Shown in pieces: positions 1 through 12,070 of a stretch of 64,000 nt of DNA. Source of the DNA: Entophlyctis helioformis. Taxonomy: Eukaryota > Chytridiomycota > Chytridiomycetes > Chytridiales > Chytriomycetaceae. The stretch lies in NCBI GenBank assembly GCA_025526915.1, contig JAHLKH010000109.1:1-64000 (forward strand), read 5' to 3'. The notes beneath the pieces were generated by a model that was not told the origin of the DNA, ran no database searches, and was given only the letters and a program-made list of their open reading frames with translations. The number at the start of each line of letters is the position of its first letter. Within the stretch, counting starts at the first letter, position 1. Both the position numbers and the translations under genes were made by a program.

Positions 1-3000
1 GGTCGGCGCACTCAGCACAGACTCTAGGCTGTTTGTCTCGACAAATGGGCGGCTCTTTGACCGTGCGTCTACAGATGAGCTCTGTGACACCACCACCTTC
101 TCGTCGACGCGCACTTCGCAACTGGTGACTTGGTCCTCCTCGTCGTCATCGTCTGCCAGGAACATGATCTTGCGTGCGACCCGCTTTCTCTGCACAATCG
201 TCGTGCTTGCGTCGTTCTCCTTGTCCACGTCATCGTCGCCGTCACGATCAATGGCACTGTTCTCATCACCGTCTGCAGGCATACCAGCAAGGTCGCCGCC
301 CTTGCGTCGCAGCCTGCGTCTGCGTCCATGCACACCAATCTGCGATCCCTGCCCACCAAACCGTGTCAGCAGCCCATACAGCAAGGATGCGGTCGGCCGT
401 CACTGATGATTCACCTGACTGTTGTTGGCAGCACTGGCGCTGCGGAGAGACGCTGACCGTGCGAGATTCGGCGCGCTACTGGATCCGAGCCGCCTGATAC
501 GCATCTCGTCCGTTTCGTCTTCTGAATCAGAGGAGATGAACCCAGCCTTGTCGTGCACCTCGACATCAAAGCACTTTGCAAACGCCATCGTCATTGGATT
601 CTGGGCTGATCCATGCATCGCACAGTCATGGTCAGCCGTATCCACACCACACAGGCATACCATTCAATCAAGCCTGACCAAGTTTCTCGAGCGTCTTTTG
701 CGCAGACTCGTCGTCATCGCCTGCTTTGTCTTTTTTGGGCCGCAACTGGTCGCGAATCCGTCGCAGCAGCTCCTCGTTCTCCTCGTCGCTGTCCACGTAG
801 TCGAGTCCCTTGCCACTGGCATCGCCGCCGCGTCCTGCCCGCTTGCGCAGATTTCCGCTCGTGACATCGTTCAGCAGCGTCTGGAACGCTGCCTTGTCCT
901 TTTCCATCATCTGCGCACGGTGGAGCTCGCCCAAGGCATCGGCATCGACTTCCTCGCCGTCCGAGTCGGCAAGCAGCTCGCGATCGTACTCGTTCATGGT
1001 CTCGTCTTCGCCATCTGCGCCGCCCAAGTTCATGAACTCGTCTTCCTCGACCTCTGCCTCCTCTTCAATAAACTTGGAGCGCGACTGGTGCGTCTGCATG
1101 GGCTGAGCGAGAATCGACTGGATCGCTGCGCTGAGAACTGACTTGCCTGTCCCAGCACCATCGCCTTCGTCGTCGTCATCATCATCATCACTGCTGCTGC
1201 TACGGTCAGTGTCCCCACTCGCGGTGTTGGGGTTGTTGTCGTCGTCGCTGGACTCGGCACTGCTTTGGCTGCCCTGCGAGTTGGTGTCTTCCATCACAAC
1301 CACTCTGCCTGGACCAGGTGCCGTGACGGCTGGCTGGTCCCTTTCCAGTTCCTTTTCGCGACGGAGGGCTGCGAGCTGCTCCTCGGACTTGGACATGATC
1401 TCGTTGAACTGGGTTGTGGCGGTCTCGGCATCGGGCATCACGAAATCGCCCGACAGAACGCGAGGATATCGTCGTCGACCTTGTCTGCATCTGTATGGAT
1501 AGATTTGCCGTTCAGTGCCGGTGTGGCGGTCGTGGTTGCCTTGGGTGCATCTGGTGTCTGCGACGGCTGGCCAGGTGTGGCTGGGAACGAGCCAGACAGG
1601 AGCTCAAGCACACCGGACATGTTGCCAGAGAGTGGCTGCTGCTCCTGCTGTGTTGACTGAGTGGCGGCCTGCAGCTTGCTGGGGCTGATTCGTGGCTGGA
1701 GTTGCAGATGCATCTTGGAGCATCCTTGCGGCGGCAGAGGCGGTCTCGATGCTGATGCCAACGCGTCCATTAGATCGTCTGCCGTCTGGCCAAGCTCTGC
1801 GGCCAGAGGCGTGCCCGGAGCGTCGTCATGAGCAACCACTGGCGAATCATCCATGCCGCCAAACACCGAGTCTTGGCTGTCTTGAAGACTGTCGAGACTG
1901 TACGGATCATGCGAACCCATGCCAAGCTCATACCGAGCACCTTTGGCATCGTCGTCGTCATTGCCATTGCCAATACTGCGATCGTCTTGGCCGTCATCCT
2001 GGTCTTGCGCGTCTTCCTCGGCGTCGTCGTCCCACAGACCAAGCCGCTTGGCAACAGCGTCAGAGGCAGCGCGGTCCAGCAGCAGCCGCTCCATCGAATC
2101 CGCCTCGTGCATTTTGCGCCTTCTTGCAGCAACAAGGTCCTCGTCCTGCGACGGCTGCTCGGAAAAGACCTTGTGGCCAACATGCCCATCGTCGGCCAGA
2201 CTCATTGTGGCGTCAGTTGGTGTACCAGCACTGCCCGCCTCTGTCCTCATGCTGCGGCTGTCTGGCCCATCACCAGACACGCCGTCCGCATCTTGGGACT
2301 CTGCTGCAATCGCCGCTGCGGCTGCTGCTGCTGCTTCGGCCGCCTCGCGCGCGGCAGCACGAGCAGCACGCCGCTCCTCCTTCTTGCGCGTAAACTCTTC
2401 AAACAGCCGCTGCCGCTCTGCCGCCTCTGCCTGGCGTCTGAGCCTGATCTGCTCGTCGGCAAGTTGCAGCAGCTCCCGGTTGCGCTGTCCCTTGGACGCC
2501 GGCAGCCGGCCCGCACTAGCCTTGTCGGCCTTGGATGCCGACGAGCCAACAGGCATGGTGTTTGAAAAGGCCACGACTTGGAGTTCGAGGGTGTCGGAGT
2601 CTCCGTCGCTGTCGTCTGCGTCGCTGGTGGCGATCCGCTTGGGATTGGAGTTGGCGGGGTTGGTCGGCGACTGTGCCCTTGACATGAATGCGCTGACAGT
2701 GGCTGTGGCGTCGGCCAGAGCGGACACGTGGCGATCAATAATGATGGGAAGCGGCTTGTGACGCAAATGCTCCTTCTTTGGCTTGACCGCAGCCGTTCCG
2801 CTGGAAGCCATGGCGTCGTCTTGCGTATTGCTGCTCGCGATCTGCGTGTCTGACTCTGGCGCATGGCGCGGCTTTGTTTTGACCAGCTCGTCCTTGATCT
2901 CGGCGAGTGTGCGCGGTTGGGATGAACCTGTTGGGTTGTCTGTGCTCGACGAAGCAACGAGTGCAGGCCGCTTTCCTTGGCTGAGATTGGCAGTGTCAAT

Positions 3001-3789
3001 CGCATTGGTTCGTGTCGTGGCATGGCATGGCATGGCACAGATCAAGCGAACGACTGACCGCACAATGCCCTTGGATGCAAGGAAAGAGTCGAGCGTAAAC
3101 GAGCTGCGCTTGATGGGGACGCTCACTTCCCGCTCACGCAGAAGGCGGTTGGTTTCCTTGCGCAGCTCAAACAGATCGCTCTTCTTGAGCTTCTTGGGCC
3201 GCTTGGCCTTGACTGCCTTGCCGGTCAGGTTCACCTGCCACGTTCAGATCGCAGCGTTAGATCAGAGCACATGCGCGAGCATATGCCGACAGACTGCATC
3301 CGCCGGCGGCTTGCCTTGGCGTGCATGTTGCCATCCGAGTCTTCTCCCTCGGCATCCTGATCGTCCTGTTGGGCTCGTCGTCGCTGTCAACGCTGGCACT
3401 CGGCTTCGTGGTGTCTGCTGAATCGGCATCGTCTGCATCGGCGGTTTTGGCTGCCGCATCCCCTTCATCAGCATCCTCATCCTCGTCGCTGCTGAGCACA
3501 GCTCTTCTTCGATCTACGTTGGCGCCGTTTCCACTGCCGCTTCTGCCCTTGACGGCAGCAGCAGTCGAAGCCGCAGTCTTGGTGAGCTTGTCCGAACGAG
3601 CCTTCCCGTCGTTGTCGTCGTCGTCGTCGAACATGGAATCCAGCTCGCTCTTGACGGAACAGTCGCCCGCTTGAACCTGGTGCCTGTGTCTGTGCGAGGC
3701 TCGTCGTTTGCGCCTGTGCCATGGTGGGGGCTGGTGCTGCCGTGCTGCTCGACAAGCAGCCGGCCGTCTGGCTCGTTCTCGGTCTGCAT
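1..3789 (-). CDS. Claspin/Mrc1-like replication checkpoint mediator (3' end outside window)
   Basis: Claspin/Mrc1 travels with the replication fork and links ATR/Mec1 to the effector kinase. The best match is the segment after an intron near 3236: KKLKKSDLFELRKETNRLLR followed by basic residues and FTLDSFLASKG, which fits the Claspin motif with helix, ETQRLxRE and a PCNA-box-like tail. The exon at 1441-668 carries the Mrc1-like acidic domain (SKFIEEEAEVEEDEF, LGGADGEDE, then GNLRKRAGRG). The exon at about 663-400 and the last part (360-1) are acidic and basic tail sequence running off the window. A very acidic, Ser/Gln-rich protein is typical of the family. The start at 3789 is tentative: the N-terminal part reads through at least two frame changes (about 3660 and 3350) without obvious introns, which may be sequence errors. 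The gene lies tail-to-head behind the WD40 gene. Confidence 0.8.
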
Positions 3790-3879
3790 CTCGTTCTGTC
3801 AAAGCCGCTCGTCCGAATCAGCTCGAAATCTGGACAAGAAGCGTTTGTTGCCGACCGTCAAAGTCTGGCGGCATGCACA

Positions 3880-6800
3880 CTAGGCCTTCTGAAGTTCATT
3901 CGATGTGCGATACTCGGTTGCCATAAAGGTGTTGTCAGACGAGATGGTCAAGAGCGACGGCACCGCCGCGCCATTATAGAACTTGGCATGTAATATCTTG
4001 TTTTCTACCATCAAGCACACTTGTCAGCAGCGCATCCTTGACACCTACAGCCGATCCAGACAGCAGCCAATCATGCCCACTCACCATGGATCGTCAGCAC
4101 CTGAGTCGGGCCGTTGACCTTGTTGTACCGCATATCCCATATGTTGAGTTTATGACCGTTTGTCTGGCCCATCGCGACAAGGAATCCGTTTGGATGGATG
4201 GACGCGTGCTGGTACCGCGACTGTGAGCCTTTATCGGCCGTGCTGATGGAGGCCTGGTTGTCTATGAACCCATTGCTGATCATGCTGTTGCCGAGCGTGG
4301 CGGTATCGTCGCCAGCCGTGAGACTGAGGACAAACTGGTTGGTGCGCAGGTCGACGAGCCGGATGTGGCTGTCCTTGTCCATGAACGACACCATGAGCAG
4401 TGACGGGCAGTTTGGAACACCAAGCACGTCGCGGATCTGTGGCATGCCCGTGTCAGAGATGACATGCTTGATCAAGGCGAGACATGGCCATCCAGCACTG
4501 AAGGTCATTGGAGACTTACGGGGCCCATGTGGCGGACGTTGGGCATGGTGAGCTTGCTCGTTTCTAGCGACCATGCAATCAGCCGAGAATCTGCACCGCC
4601 AGAATAGACAACGTTGGACGAGCTCTCGTGGTAGATGGAGTAGATCGCGCTTGTGTGGTGATGATGCAGGTCTAACGTCGAGATGGGATTGTACGACTTT
4701 CCCTCTGTCTTGAATGCCGAGTCAAACGACCACAAGAACTGCACACCAAGCAAGTCGGTCAGCAGGAGCACCGAGACCAGCCATTCAGAGAGACTTACAA
4801 TCTTGCGATCCAATCCACCTGTCAACCAGCGGGTTTTGTCGAGCATGGACGACATGGGAGCAATCGTCGACACACCCTTGTCATGCGGCATTTCGTTCAG
4901 GTGCTTGAGCTGGAAGTCCAACACGCCAAACACAAACGCGTTGCTTCGCTTGATGCGGCAGTTGTAGATGAGCGCAACCTGGTGAGGCACACGGTCGGGC
5001 AGTTTGTTCTTTTCAGACGTTACAGACGGCGAGACTCCCAAAATGTCCGAGCCGATCCAGCACTGTCGCGCGAGACAAGAAGGTGTAAGTTTTCAGGCCG
5101 AGAGCGAATGATATGGCATGGATTTTGCAGATGCGCACCATGTCTTCTGCCCATCCGTTGCGCATGACCTCGTCGGTGATGACGTACATACTCCTGCGCG
5201 ATTTGATGTTCCACGACTGGATCTGTCTGATGCGCATCCATCGGCCATTGATGCAGCTTGTGTGTCAACACGACTGCCATTCAGCGTTTTCTGCCAACCA
5301 GCAGCGTGCCACTTACCCGCCCAACGTGGACGTGACTGCAATTTCGGACAGGGCAGAGTTTGATGCGGGTGGAAGCAGAAGCGATCGCGGCTTGCGTCCC
5401 AAGCCTCCAAATGAATGGGTGCTCAAACTGCTCAGGATCTCGACCGATGCGCTCGTCTTGTATTTCCACTCTGCCAGAACGTCTGGCACCGGTGTGGCTG
5501 GTGCCGAGTTGACAGCTTTGGAATGTGTATACGGGGTTGCGTTGGCTGTTGTTGGTGCATAGGAAGGAGGTGCGTCTCGCACTGCTGGGTATCGTTCATG
5601 CACTCTGGCCGACGAGCTGTCTCGCAACATCTCTGCGGGAAGAGCTGTCGGATCAGAGAGATGACTTGCTGCCTGGCGTGGTGCACTTTGCGGCACTGGC
5701 TGTTGCGGTGCACGCGACAGATGAGCAAACAGCTCTGCAGCCGGATGCTGCTCATACGATGAATGCAACGAGTGCAAAGGCTGCTGCGGTGGCCGTGATG
5801 CTTGGCCTGGTGCGGGGTATGTCGGTGCAGATGCGTGTATGGTTTGTTGTACTGGGCGAGGGGGATGCGGATGTGCGTATGCTGGTCCTGGATGCGTGTC
5901 TGCAGGTTCGTCTCTGCCGGCAGACTGTAGTGCTAGCTGCGGCGGGAGTGCACGCTGTGCATCTGTCATGACAGACGGTACATTCGAGGGTGCTGCCGAG
6001 CTGCTGGAGCTGGAAGGCGACGCGCGACTGACGAGCAGACGTCCAATGTAGCCAATCTTGCGCGACGTTCGGTTGACGCTGGTTGTCAGGAGCGACAGCT
6101 TGTAGTTTTCCTTTTTGAGCAGCGCATTGAGCTCGGCAAGGGATCTGTGCGAGATGTCCTCGTCAGAGTCACTCGAGACGGCCATTGCAGCCGCTCCAGT
6201 GTCACGGGCATGCTCTGGCCGCGTTTGCGCTGGAATCGACGCGTTGTGTTGTTGCTGCTGCTGCTGCTGGTATGGCTGCTGCTCCCGCCCGCGATGCGGC
6301 TGTTGTTGCTGCTGCTGTTGATACTGCTGGGGAGGATATAAACGACTGGAAGAAGGGCCTGATGGCACTGCTGGCATTCGGCTCAGATCTTGTGGCGCTT
6401 GACCAGACTCGACGATCTCTACTTCAACCTCACCGGCATAGCTTGCTTCTACACTCACGCTCCGACGCATGCGCTTGAGTCCATCGGTGTGCATGGCAGC
6501 GTCGTCCATGAACCGCCCTTTGCTGCCACTGCCGGCGTCATGGCTGCTGCCTGACGGGCTTCTGCGAACGGCGAGTCCAGGACCGGGATCGCTTACTCGA
6601 TGCAAGTATGGCTGGCTGGGGCCGTGCGACTGGTTGAGGTGGTGGTGGTTGTTGTAGTCGTTGAACTGGGCATGTGCGGTAGGAGGGCGGTAGGCGGCGT
6701 GGGCAGGCGGCTGGATGGGCAGCTCTTGCGAGAGCGGCATGGCGGGGTCGAACAAGCCCGGTGATCTCGAGCGACGCCGAGCGTCGTTTCCGAGAGCGTG

Positions 6801-7175
6801 TCCGGGAGGGGAGGGGCGGTGGTCGGCCGGGTGCTGTGGGCAGGCAGAGCAAGGGCGGGGCGGCGGGTCAGTCGGCTGGCCGCCGTGTGTGGTTGCGGCT
6901 GTAGTTGTGGTTGTGTCTTGTCGCATGCATGCCTGCATGTATCTGTGTGCATGCCGACTTGTTGCAACGAGCACCAACGAGCACCAACAGGCAAACGTCG
7001 TACCGCAGTGCTTACAGGAGCGTGCCGTGGCCGCAGGATGGAAGAGCGAAACGCCGCGTGCGGCTGCGTGGCCCTCTGCGGCTCTCGCTGCATGTCTCGC
7101 TGCAAGTCTCGATGGTCCCGATTGTCTCGATGGTCTCGCCGCGACGACATGGCGAGAATCTGAAGCAAAGCTCAT
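3880..7175 (-). CDS. WD40-repeat protein with long disordered N-terminus
   Basis: The protein has a Gln/Pro/Ser-rich N-terminal half (about 600 residues, poly-Q near 6240-6320) and a beta-propeller-like C-terminal half. Exon 1 ends about 5327 at a GTAAGT donor. The frame continues after an acceptor at about 5262, so the large upstream reading frame and the WD40 exons are one gene. Further introns have clear donors near 5153, 4795, 4517 and 4094. Propeller-type segments include SAIYSIYHESSSNVVYSGG, ADSRLIAWSL, HIRLVDLRTNQFV and LNIWDMRYNKV. The last exon encodes LLTISSDNTFMATEYR and stops at 3880. A helical stretch before the propeller (SLAELNALLKKENYKL) may be a coiled coil. An extra intron around 7020-6935 is likely. 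I do not recognise the family beyond WD40, so no function is assigned. Confidence 0.7.
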
Positions 7176-7404
7176 GATTGTCCGAAAACGGCCGGAAGGC
7201 TCGGGAACACGGCGCTGGACCACCCTCACGAGGTGGGTCTGCTTGAACGGCTCGCGCAACAACCGGCACTTGTGCTTATCCAGAACGATCGAGAGTTGCC
7301 ACGTGTATGTTGACCAACAGCCGCGCAGGCATCACCAGTGCAGAGGAACTTTGGGTGCGGAGCAACCGCTCTTCATTCTATGAGTCACCGACACGAGGTG
7401 AGAC

Positions 7405-8837
7405 TCAGAACAGGGGAATAAGGGGCATGAGGATGGCAAGCACGGCGGCCGTCGCGGCAAGTCCAACGGCGACGGGTGCAGGCACGGCGTGGGCTGCGTT
7501 CTTGGTGGTGTTGCCGCCGGTGCCGGGTGCAGGTGCACCGCCAGCGACAGTGCCAGAAGGCGCAAGCGGAACAGCCTCGACATAGCGGGCCTTGACGGCC
7601 GCAAAGTCCTGCTTGAAGGCGTTGAGGATCTCGGTCTTGTTGGTGATGCGGAAGTCGCGGTCGTCGGGCTGGCCAAGCGTGTTGACCTCTTCGAACTTGC
7701 GGAACTCGAAGAGCGAGATGAGCTTGATGCGAGGGAACGCGTCGAGGAACGTGGCGTTGGTGATGTACTGGCGCCACCAAGACTGCTTGGTCGCAAGCTC
7801 GCCGACACCAGGTCCAGTCGGCGAGTTGATGTGGAACGCAGAGGCGGACTCAGAGAGCATCAGCGGCTTGTTCTTGGTAACGGCGTAGGTCTGGTAGAAG
7901 TTGGCAATGCTGATGATCTGCGCAACACGGCCAGGAGGTGCGATCGTGTTGTCCTGCCACGGGAACGTGGGGCCGTAGTAGTACACAGACATGCCGATCC
8001 AGTCAACGAACTCGTCGCCAGGGTAGTAAGGCGAGTAAGGGTCGTCCTTTGCATCAACGACGCCGTCCTTGGTGGTGTCGAGAAGCGCAAAGTCGGCTGC
8101 CGACACAGTCGTGGGAGTGATGGTGCGGTACGGATCTGCACGTGCAAGGATGGTATGTGTGTGAGCAAGGATGGTGTCAGGAGCTGGGCAGATCTGCAGT
8201 GACTCGATGTGAGCACTCACAGCCGTTGCCCGACGAGGGACCCCAAACAAGGGCCGTCTGGGGAGCGTCGCGGCGAAGAGCGGCGTGCACACGACGCCAC
8301 AGCGCCACAAACGCCGTTGGCTGCTGGCCCCACGCCTTCCAGTTGCTTCAACGACGAGCGAAAGAGTCAGCATGCGGCCGTGGAAATGACAAGCAGAACA
8401 GCCGCACAGCCGCACGGCACTCACCCATTCATCTCGGGGCCGAAGCGCAGCAGGATGCGGCGGCCCTGCGAGTTGATGCGGCCGCACATCTCGGTGAGCG
8501 TCGAGATGTCCTTGTCGGTGATGGTCCACGGCGACGGCTCGGGGTTGACGCTCAGCACGATGACGGCGTTGTTGCCCGTGGCCTCGACCTGCTCGATCGG
8601 GAACGGATAGTCCACGATGGGGATCGGCTGGCCGTACTGGACCGAGCCGAGCTCAAAGCCGAGGCGGCCGTTGAGCAGCTTGGGGCGGTCGCCGTCGCCT
8701 GCACCGGGACGGCTGTCGGTCGTGTCGAGCCATGCGCTGAGGTACAGCCTGCCTGCGGGCGGCTCGATGGCGCTCTGGGCGTGCACAGACGTCGTCAGGG
8801 CAGCAGCAGCAGCGAGAACAAGAGCGTTGATCAGCAT
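7405..8837 (-). CDS. Secreted GH26-family glycosidase, copy 1
   Basis: Three exons (about 8837-8421, 8352-8221 and 8143-7405). The start at 8837 gives a classic signal peptide (MLINALVLAAAAALTTSVHA). The first junction assembles RFGPEMNGNW, the GH26 motif holding the acid/base glutamate. The third exon has KPLMLSESASAFH, where the glutamate fits the GH26 nucleophile. An EF-hand-like loop (LDTTKDGVVDAKDD) follows the second intron. The C-terminus is a Gly/Ala/Pro spacer and a hydrophobic tail after NTTKN, resembling a GPI-anchor signal. GH26 enzymes are mostly beta-mannanases or beta-1,3-1,4-glucanases; the substrate cannot be decided here. It is the intact member of a three-gene tandem array with the same exon layout as the copy upstream. 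Confidence 0.85.
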
Positions 8838-9480
8838 GATGTTGGCGATGGCAAGCCGGGCAGTCTGAAAATCTGCTTCGTCACGGCCCGTCACAGCCAT
8901 CGAGCTGCAATCTTGTGATTTTCCCGCCTCGTCTTCTGGCCATCATCGCCACTTTCTCGCCAGCATGGCCAGCTCAAACGAGGGCAAGTCCGCGCCGCTC
9001 GAGGCGTCGTCGGCAACAGTCGCTTCGCCACAAGCCAGCCCAGCATGGGACGGTGCGGCTTACCACGGCGACAACGGCAAGATCGCCGACAAGCGCACAG
9101 CGCAGGCAAAGGTGGCAAGCACGCCAAAGCAGTCGCGTCTCTGAAGGTGCATTCCGAAAAGGACACTGGCAGCAGCAGCGCCACGATGCCATCACAATAC
9201 CTGCCATGGCAATGGGCAAACGTGCAAATTGCGTGGCTTCAGATACACGCAACACAGCCACACAAGAACAAGAGTTTGCAGCTTCCAAGTAGTGTCGCTG
9301 ATGTTGTTTGGCATGTCGAGCGGTGTGGCATGAACAAAGTCGTTTGGAAAGGAGATGCTGTATTCTGCTGTATTCAAAGTCAACTGCATGTCGAAAGAAC
9401 CGGTCGAAGATGGCCCAAGACGGCACAGGCTTGCCGTGGCGACCACAACGACAACCACTGTGGATGTGCACTCCAGATCA
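8838..9480. other. Intergenic spacer between GH26 copies 1 and 2
   Basis: This 643-bp stretch holds the promoter side of GH26 copy 1 and the 3' flank of copy 2. I see no convincing exon, RNA gene or repeat in it; open frames on both strands lack family resemblance. Confidence 0.5.
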
Positions 9481-11047
9481 TCAAGCAGCGGCAAGCAGAA
9501 TGAGCGCGATGCCTGCGACGGTTGATACCGCAGCAGTAAGACGGATGCGGTCCGAGTCAGACTTGGAGCTGCCCGTGTTGGATCCAGTGCTGCTGCCACC
9601 GTTGCCACCGTTTCCGCCGCTGATCACAGCGCTTGGCAAGGGTGCAGGTGCACCGCCGTTGGGACGCAGAGGGCCAGACTCGATGTAGCGCGAACGCACA
9701 GCCGCAAAGTCCTGCTTGAAGGCGTTGAGGATCTCGGTGTTGTTGGTGATGCGGAAGTCGCGGTCGTCGGGCTGGCCGAGCGTGTTGACTTCCTCAAACT
9801 TGCGGAACTCGAAGAGCGAGATGAGCTTGACCTTGGGATAGGCATCGAGGAACGTGGCGTTGGTGATGTACTGGCGCCACCAGGGCTGCTTGGTCGCAAG
9901 CTCGCCGACACCAGGTCCAGTCGGCGAGTTGACATGGAACGCAGCGGCCGTCTCGGCGATCATGAGCGGCTTGTTCTTGGCGACCGAGTAGGTCTGGTAG
10001 AAGTTGCCGACGTTGAGGAAGCTCTCGAACTTGCCGAGCGGTGCGATCGTGTTGTCCTGCCAGGGGTAGGTGGGGCCGTAGTGGTAGATGGACACGCCGA
10101 CCCAGTCGACATACTCGTCGCCAGGGTAGTAGGGCGAGTAAGGGTCGTCCTGGGCATTGATGGTGCCGTCCTTGTTGGTGTCGAGAAGCGCAAACTCTTC
10201 GGGAGGAATGTCGTGGGGGTGAAGGCACGGTATGGATCTGTTGCGGAGCATCATGCATCTGTTGGTCAGACGACAGGGCGACGTGGCTGTGGGTGGCACT
10301 TTACAGTGCGAGTGTGCATGTGTGTGTGCATGTGTGCATGTGTGCACCAGACGGCCACTCACAGCCGTTGCCAGAAGAGGGAGCCCAGACCAGACCCGTC
10401 TGGGGAGCGTCGCGGCGCATGGCAGCGAACACACGGCGCCACAGGGCAATGTACCTGCTCGGCTGCTGGCCGTAGTAGTTCCAGTCGCTGCGAGCGTTGG
10501 CGGGCACGGATCGGAGGGCAGGGATCGATGGGCACGGATCAGTCAGCCGTTCAGTCTGCGCGGTGCATGGAGACAAAGGCAGTGCCAACACCGCAGCGGG
10601 CAGTGCCAACAGCGGCAGGTGGCGGCGCACTCACCCGTTCATCTCGGGGCCAAAGCGCACGAGCACACGGCGGCCCTGCGAGTTGATGATGCCGCACTGG
10701 CGGGTCAGGTTGGTGATCTGCTCGTCGGTGACGGTCCACGGCGTCGGGCGGGGATAGACGGTCAGGTAGATGAGCGAGTCGGTGCCGGTTGCCTCGACCT
10801 GCTCGATCGGAAACGGGAAGGTGTCGATGGGGATGTTCTGGGCGTACTGGAACGAGCTGAGGTTGAAGCCCAGACGCTGGTCCATGCGAACGGGCCGGTC
10901 GCCATCGCCGACGCCGGGAGCGCTGTCGGCCGTGTCGAGCCACGCACCGAGGTACAGCCTGCCGTTGGGCGGCTCGTTGACGTTCTGCGCAGCCGCAGTG
11001 GTCGCAAGAGCCGCAGCAGCGACCGTGGCAATGAGGCGGGCGAGCAT
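9481..11047 (-). CDS. Secreted GH26-family glycosidase, copy 2, with a one-base frame break
   Basis: Same layout as copy 1: signal peptide (MLARLIATVAAAALATTAAA) from 11047, a first junction giving RFGPEMNGDW (acid/base glutamate), a second exon ending SSGNG, and a third exon with LDTNKDGTINAQDD, KPLMIAETAAAFH (nucleophile glutamate) and a GPI-signal-like tail (last residues RLTAAVSTVAGIALILLAAA). The third exon enters in the wrong frame if spliced at the acceptor used by copy 1. A run of five G at 10215-10219 (C on the coding strand) is one base short of what would give YPYRAFTPHDIPPEEFALLD. This is either a sequencing or assembly homopolymer error or a very recent inactivating mutation, since the rest of the frame is open. 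Confidence 0.75.
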
Positions 11048-11240
11048 GTGGCGAGGATTGTTGGTTGTGGAGGAAAGGCAGTGCTTGGCTCCGACGGCGA
11101 GATCAGGGCTCCACGCCGCGAATCTGGTTTCTCCACGAATCTCGCGCATCTCCGCTCAACTCAGCAGCGGCGGCCAACAGCAAGGGACAAGGAAGTACAA
11201 ACTACAAGATGATGTTCATGGATGCATTCATGGATCGTGT

Positions 11241-11834
11241 TCAGAAGGAGAGCAGGCCGGCAGAGAGCAGCACAAGAAGAGTGCCCACAAAGCTGCGGGC
11301 AGCCTGGGCAACGCCGGCGTTCTTGGTGGTGTTGCTGCTGGTGCTTGGTGCTGGCGCACTGCCACTGCCCGTCGGCGCAGGTGCACCGCCAGAGACAGTG
11401 CCAGAAGGCGCAAGCGGAACAGCCTCGATGTAGCGCGAACGCACGGCCGCAAAGTCCTGCAGGAAAGCGTTGAGGATCTCGGTGTTGTTGGTGATGCGGA
11501 AGTCGCGGTCGTCGGGCTGGCCAAGCGTGTTGACTTCCTCAAACTTGCGGAACTCGAACAGCAGATGAGCTTGACCTTGGGATAGGTGTCAAGGAACGTG
11601 GCGTTGGTGATGTACTGGCGCCACCAAGGCTGCTTGGTTGCAAGCTCGCCGACACCAGGACCAGTCGGCGAGTTGATGTGGAACGCAGAGGCGGACTCAG
11701 AGAGCATCAGCGGCTTGTTCTTGGTAACTGCATATGCCCGGTACAGGTTACCAAGGTTCAGGATGTCCTCAAACTTGCCGAGCGGTGCGATCGTACACGG
11801 ACACGCCGACGGAATCCTCCTTTGCATCAAAGCA
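11241..11834 (-). pseudogene. Truncated GH26 pseudogene, copy 3
   Basis: The 3' third of a GH26 gene, about as close to copies 1 and 2 as they are to each other: KPLMLSESASAFH, GPGVGELATKQPWW, then TLGQPDDRDFRIT in a second frame, and a GPI-signal-like tail ending LLVLLSAGLLSF. One base is missing near 11560, where copies 1 and 2 read KLISLFEFRKFEE. Two internal deletions follow near 11794 and 11811. The 5' part with the acid/base glutamate is absent, and the homology stops at the target duplication of transposon copy A. The transposon may have displaced or separated the missing half. Confidence 0.85.
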
Positions 11835-11859
11835 GGGCCCGGTTCTCATACCATTACCC

Positions 11860-11943
11860 CTGGTGGAATCGCTGTGATTGGTCAACTCTTGGTGGAATCG
11901 CTGTGATTGGTCGATCCTGGTGGAATTGCTGTGATTGGTTGAT
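11860..11943 (+). repeat. Three 28-bp iterons at the left end of copy A
   Basis: Three tandem 28-bp units beginning CTGGTGGAATCGCTGTGATT, each followed by GGTYRAY. Each holds an inverted CCAAT box (ATTGG). The same unit occurs twice at 19074-19129. They sit just inside the left terminus, where transposase-binding or promoter iterons are usual; the role is inferred. Confidence 0.85.
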
Positions 11944-12070
11944 CTAGTGTGACATTGTGAAGTGCTGACACTGCGCGATGCGAGCACAGCAGCAACGCGC
12001 CATGCCAGATCCAGACGCTGCTGCACTTGCCGCCCAACTGCACACAAGCAACAACGAGCCCATCAACGAG

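Noticed and set aside
5315..7175. N-terminal poly-Gln frame as a separate gene
   Set aside because: A GTAAGT donor at its end and a phase-matched acceptor at about 5262 link it to the WD40 exons.
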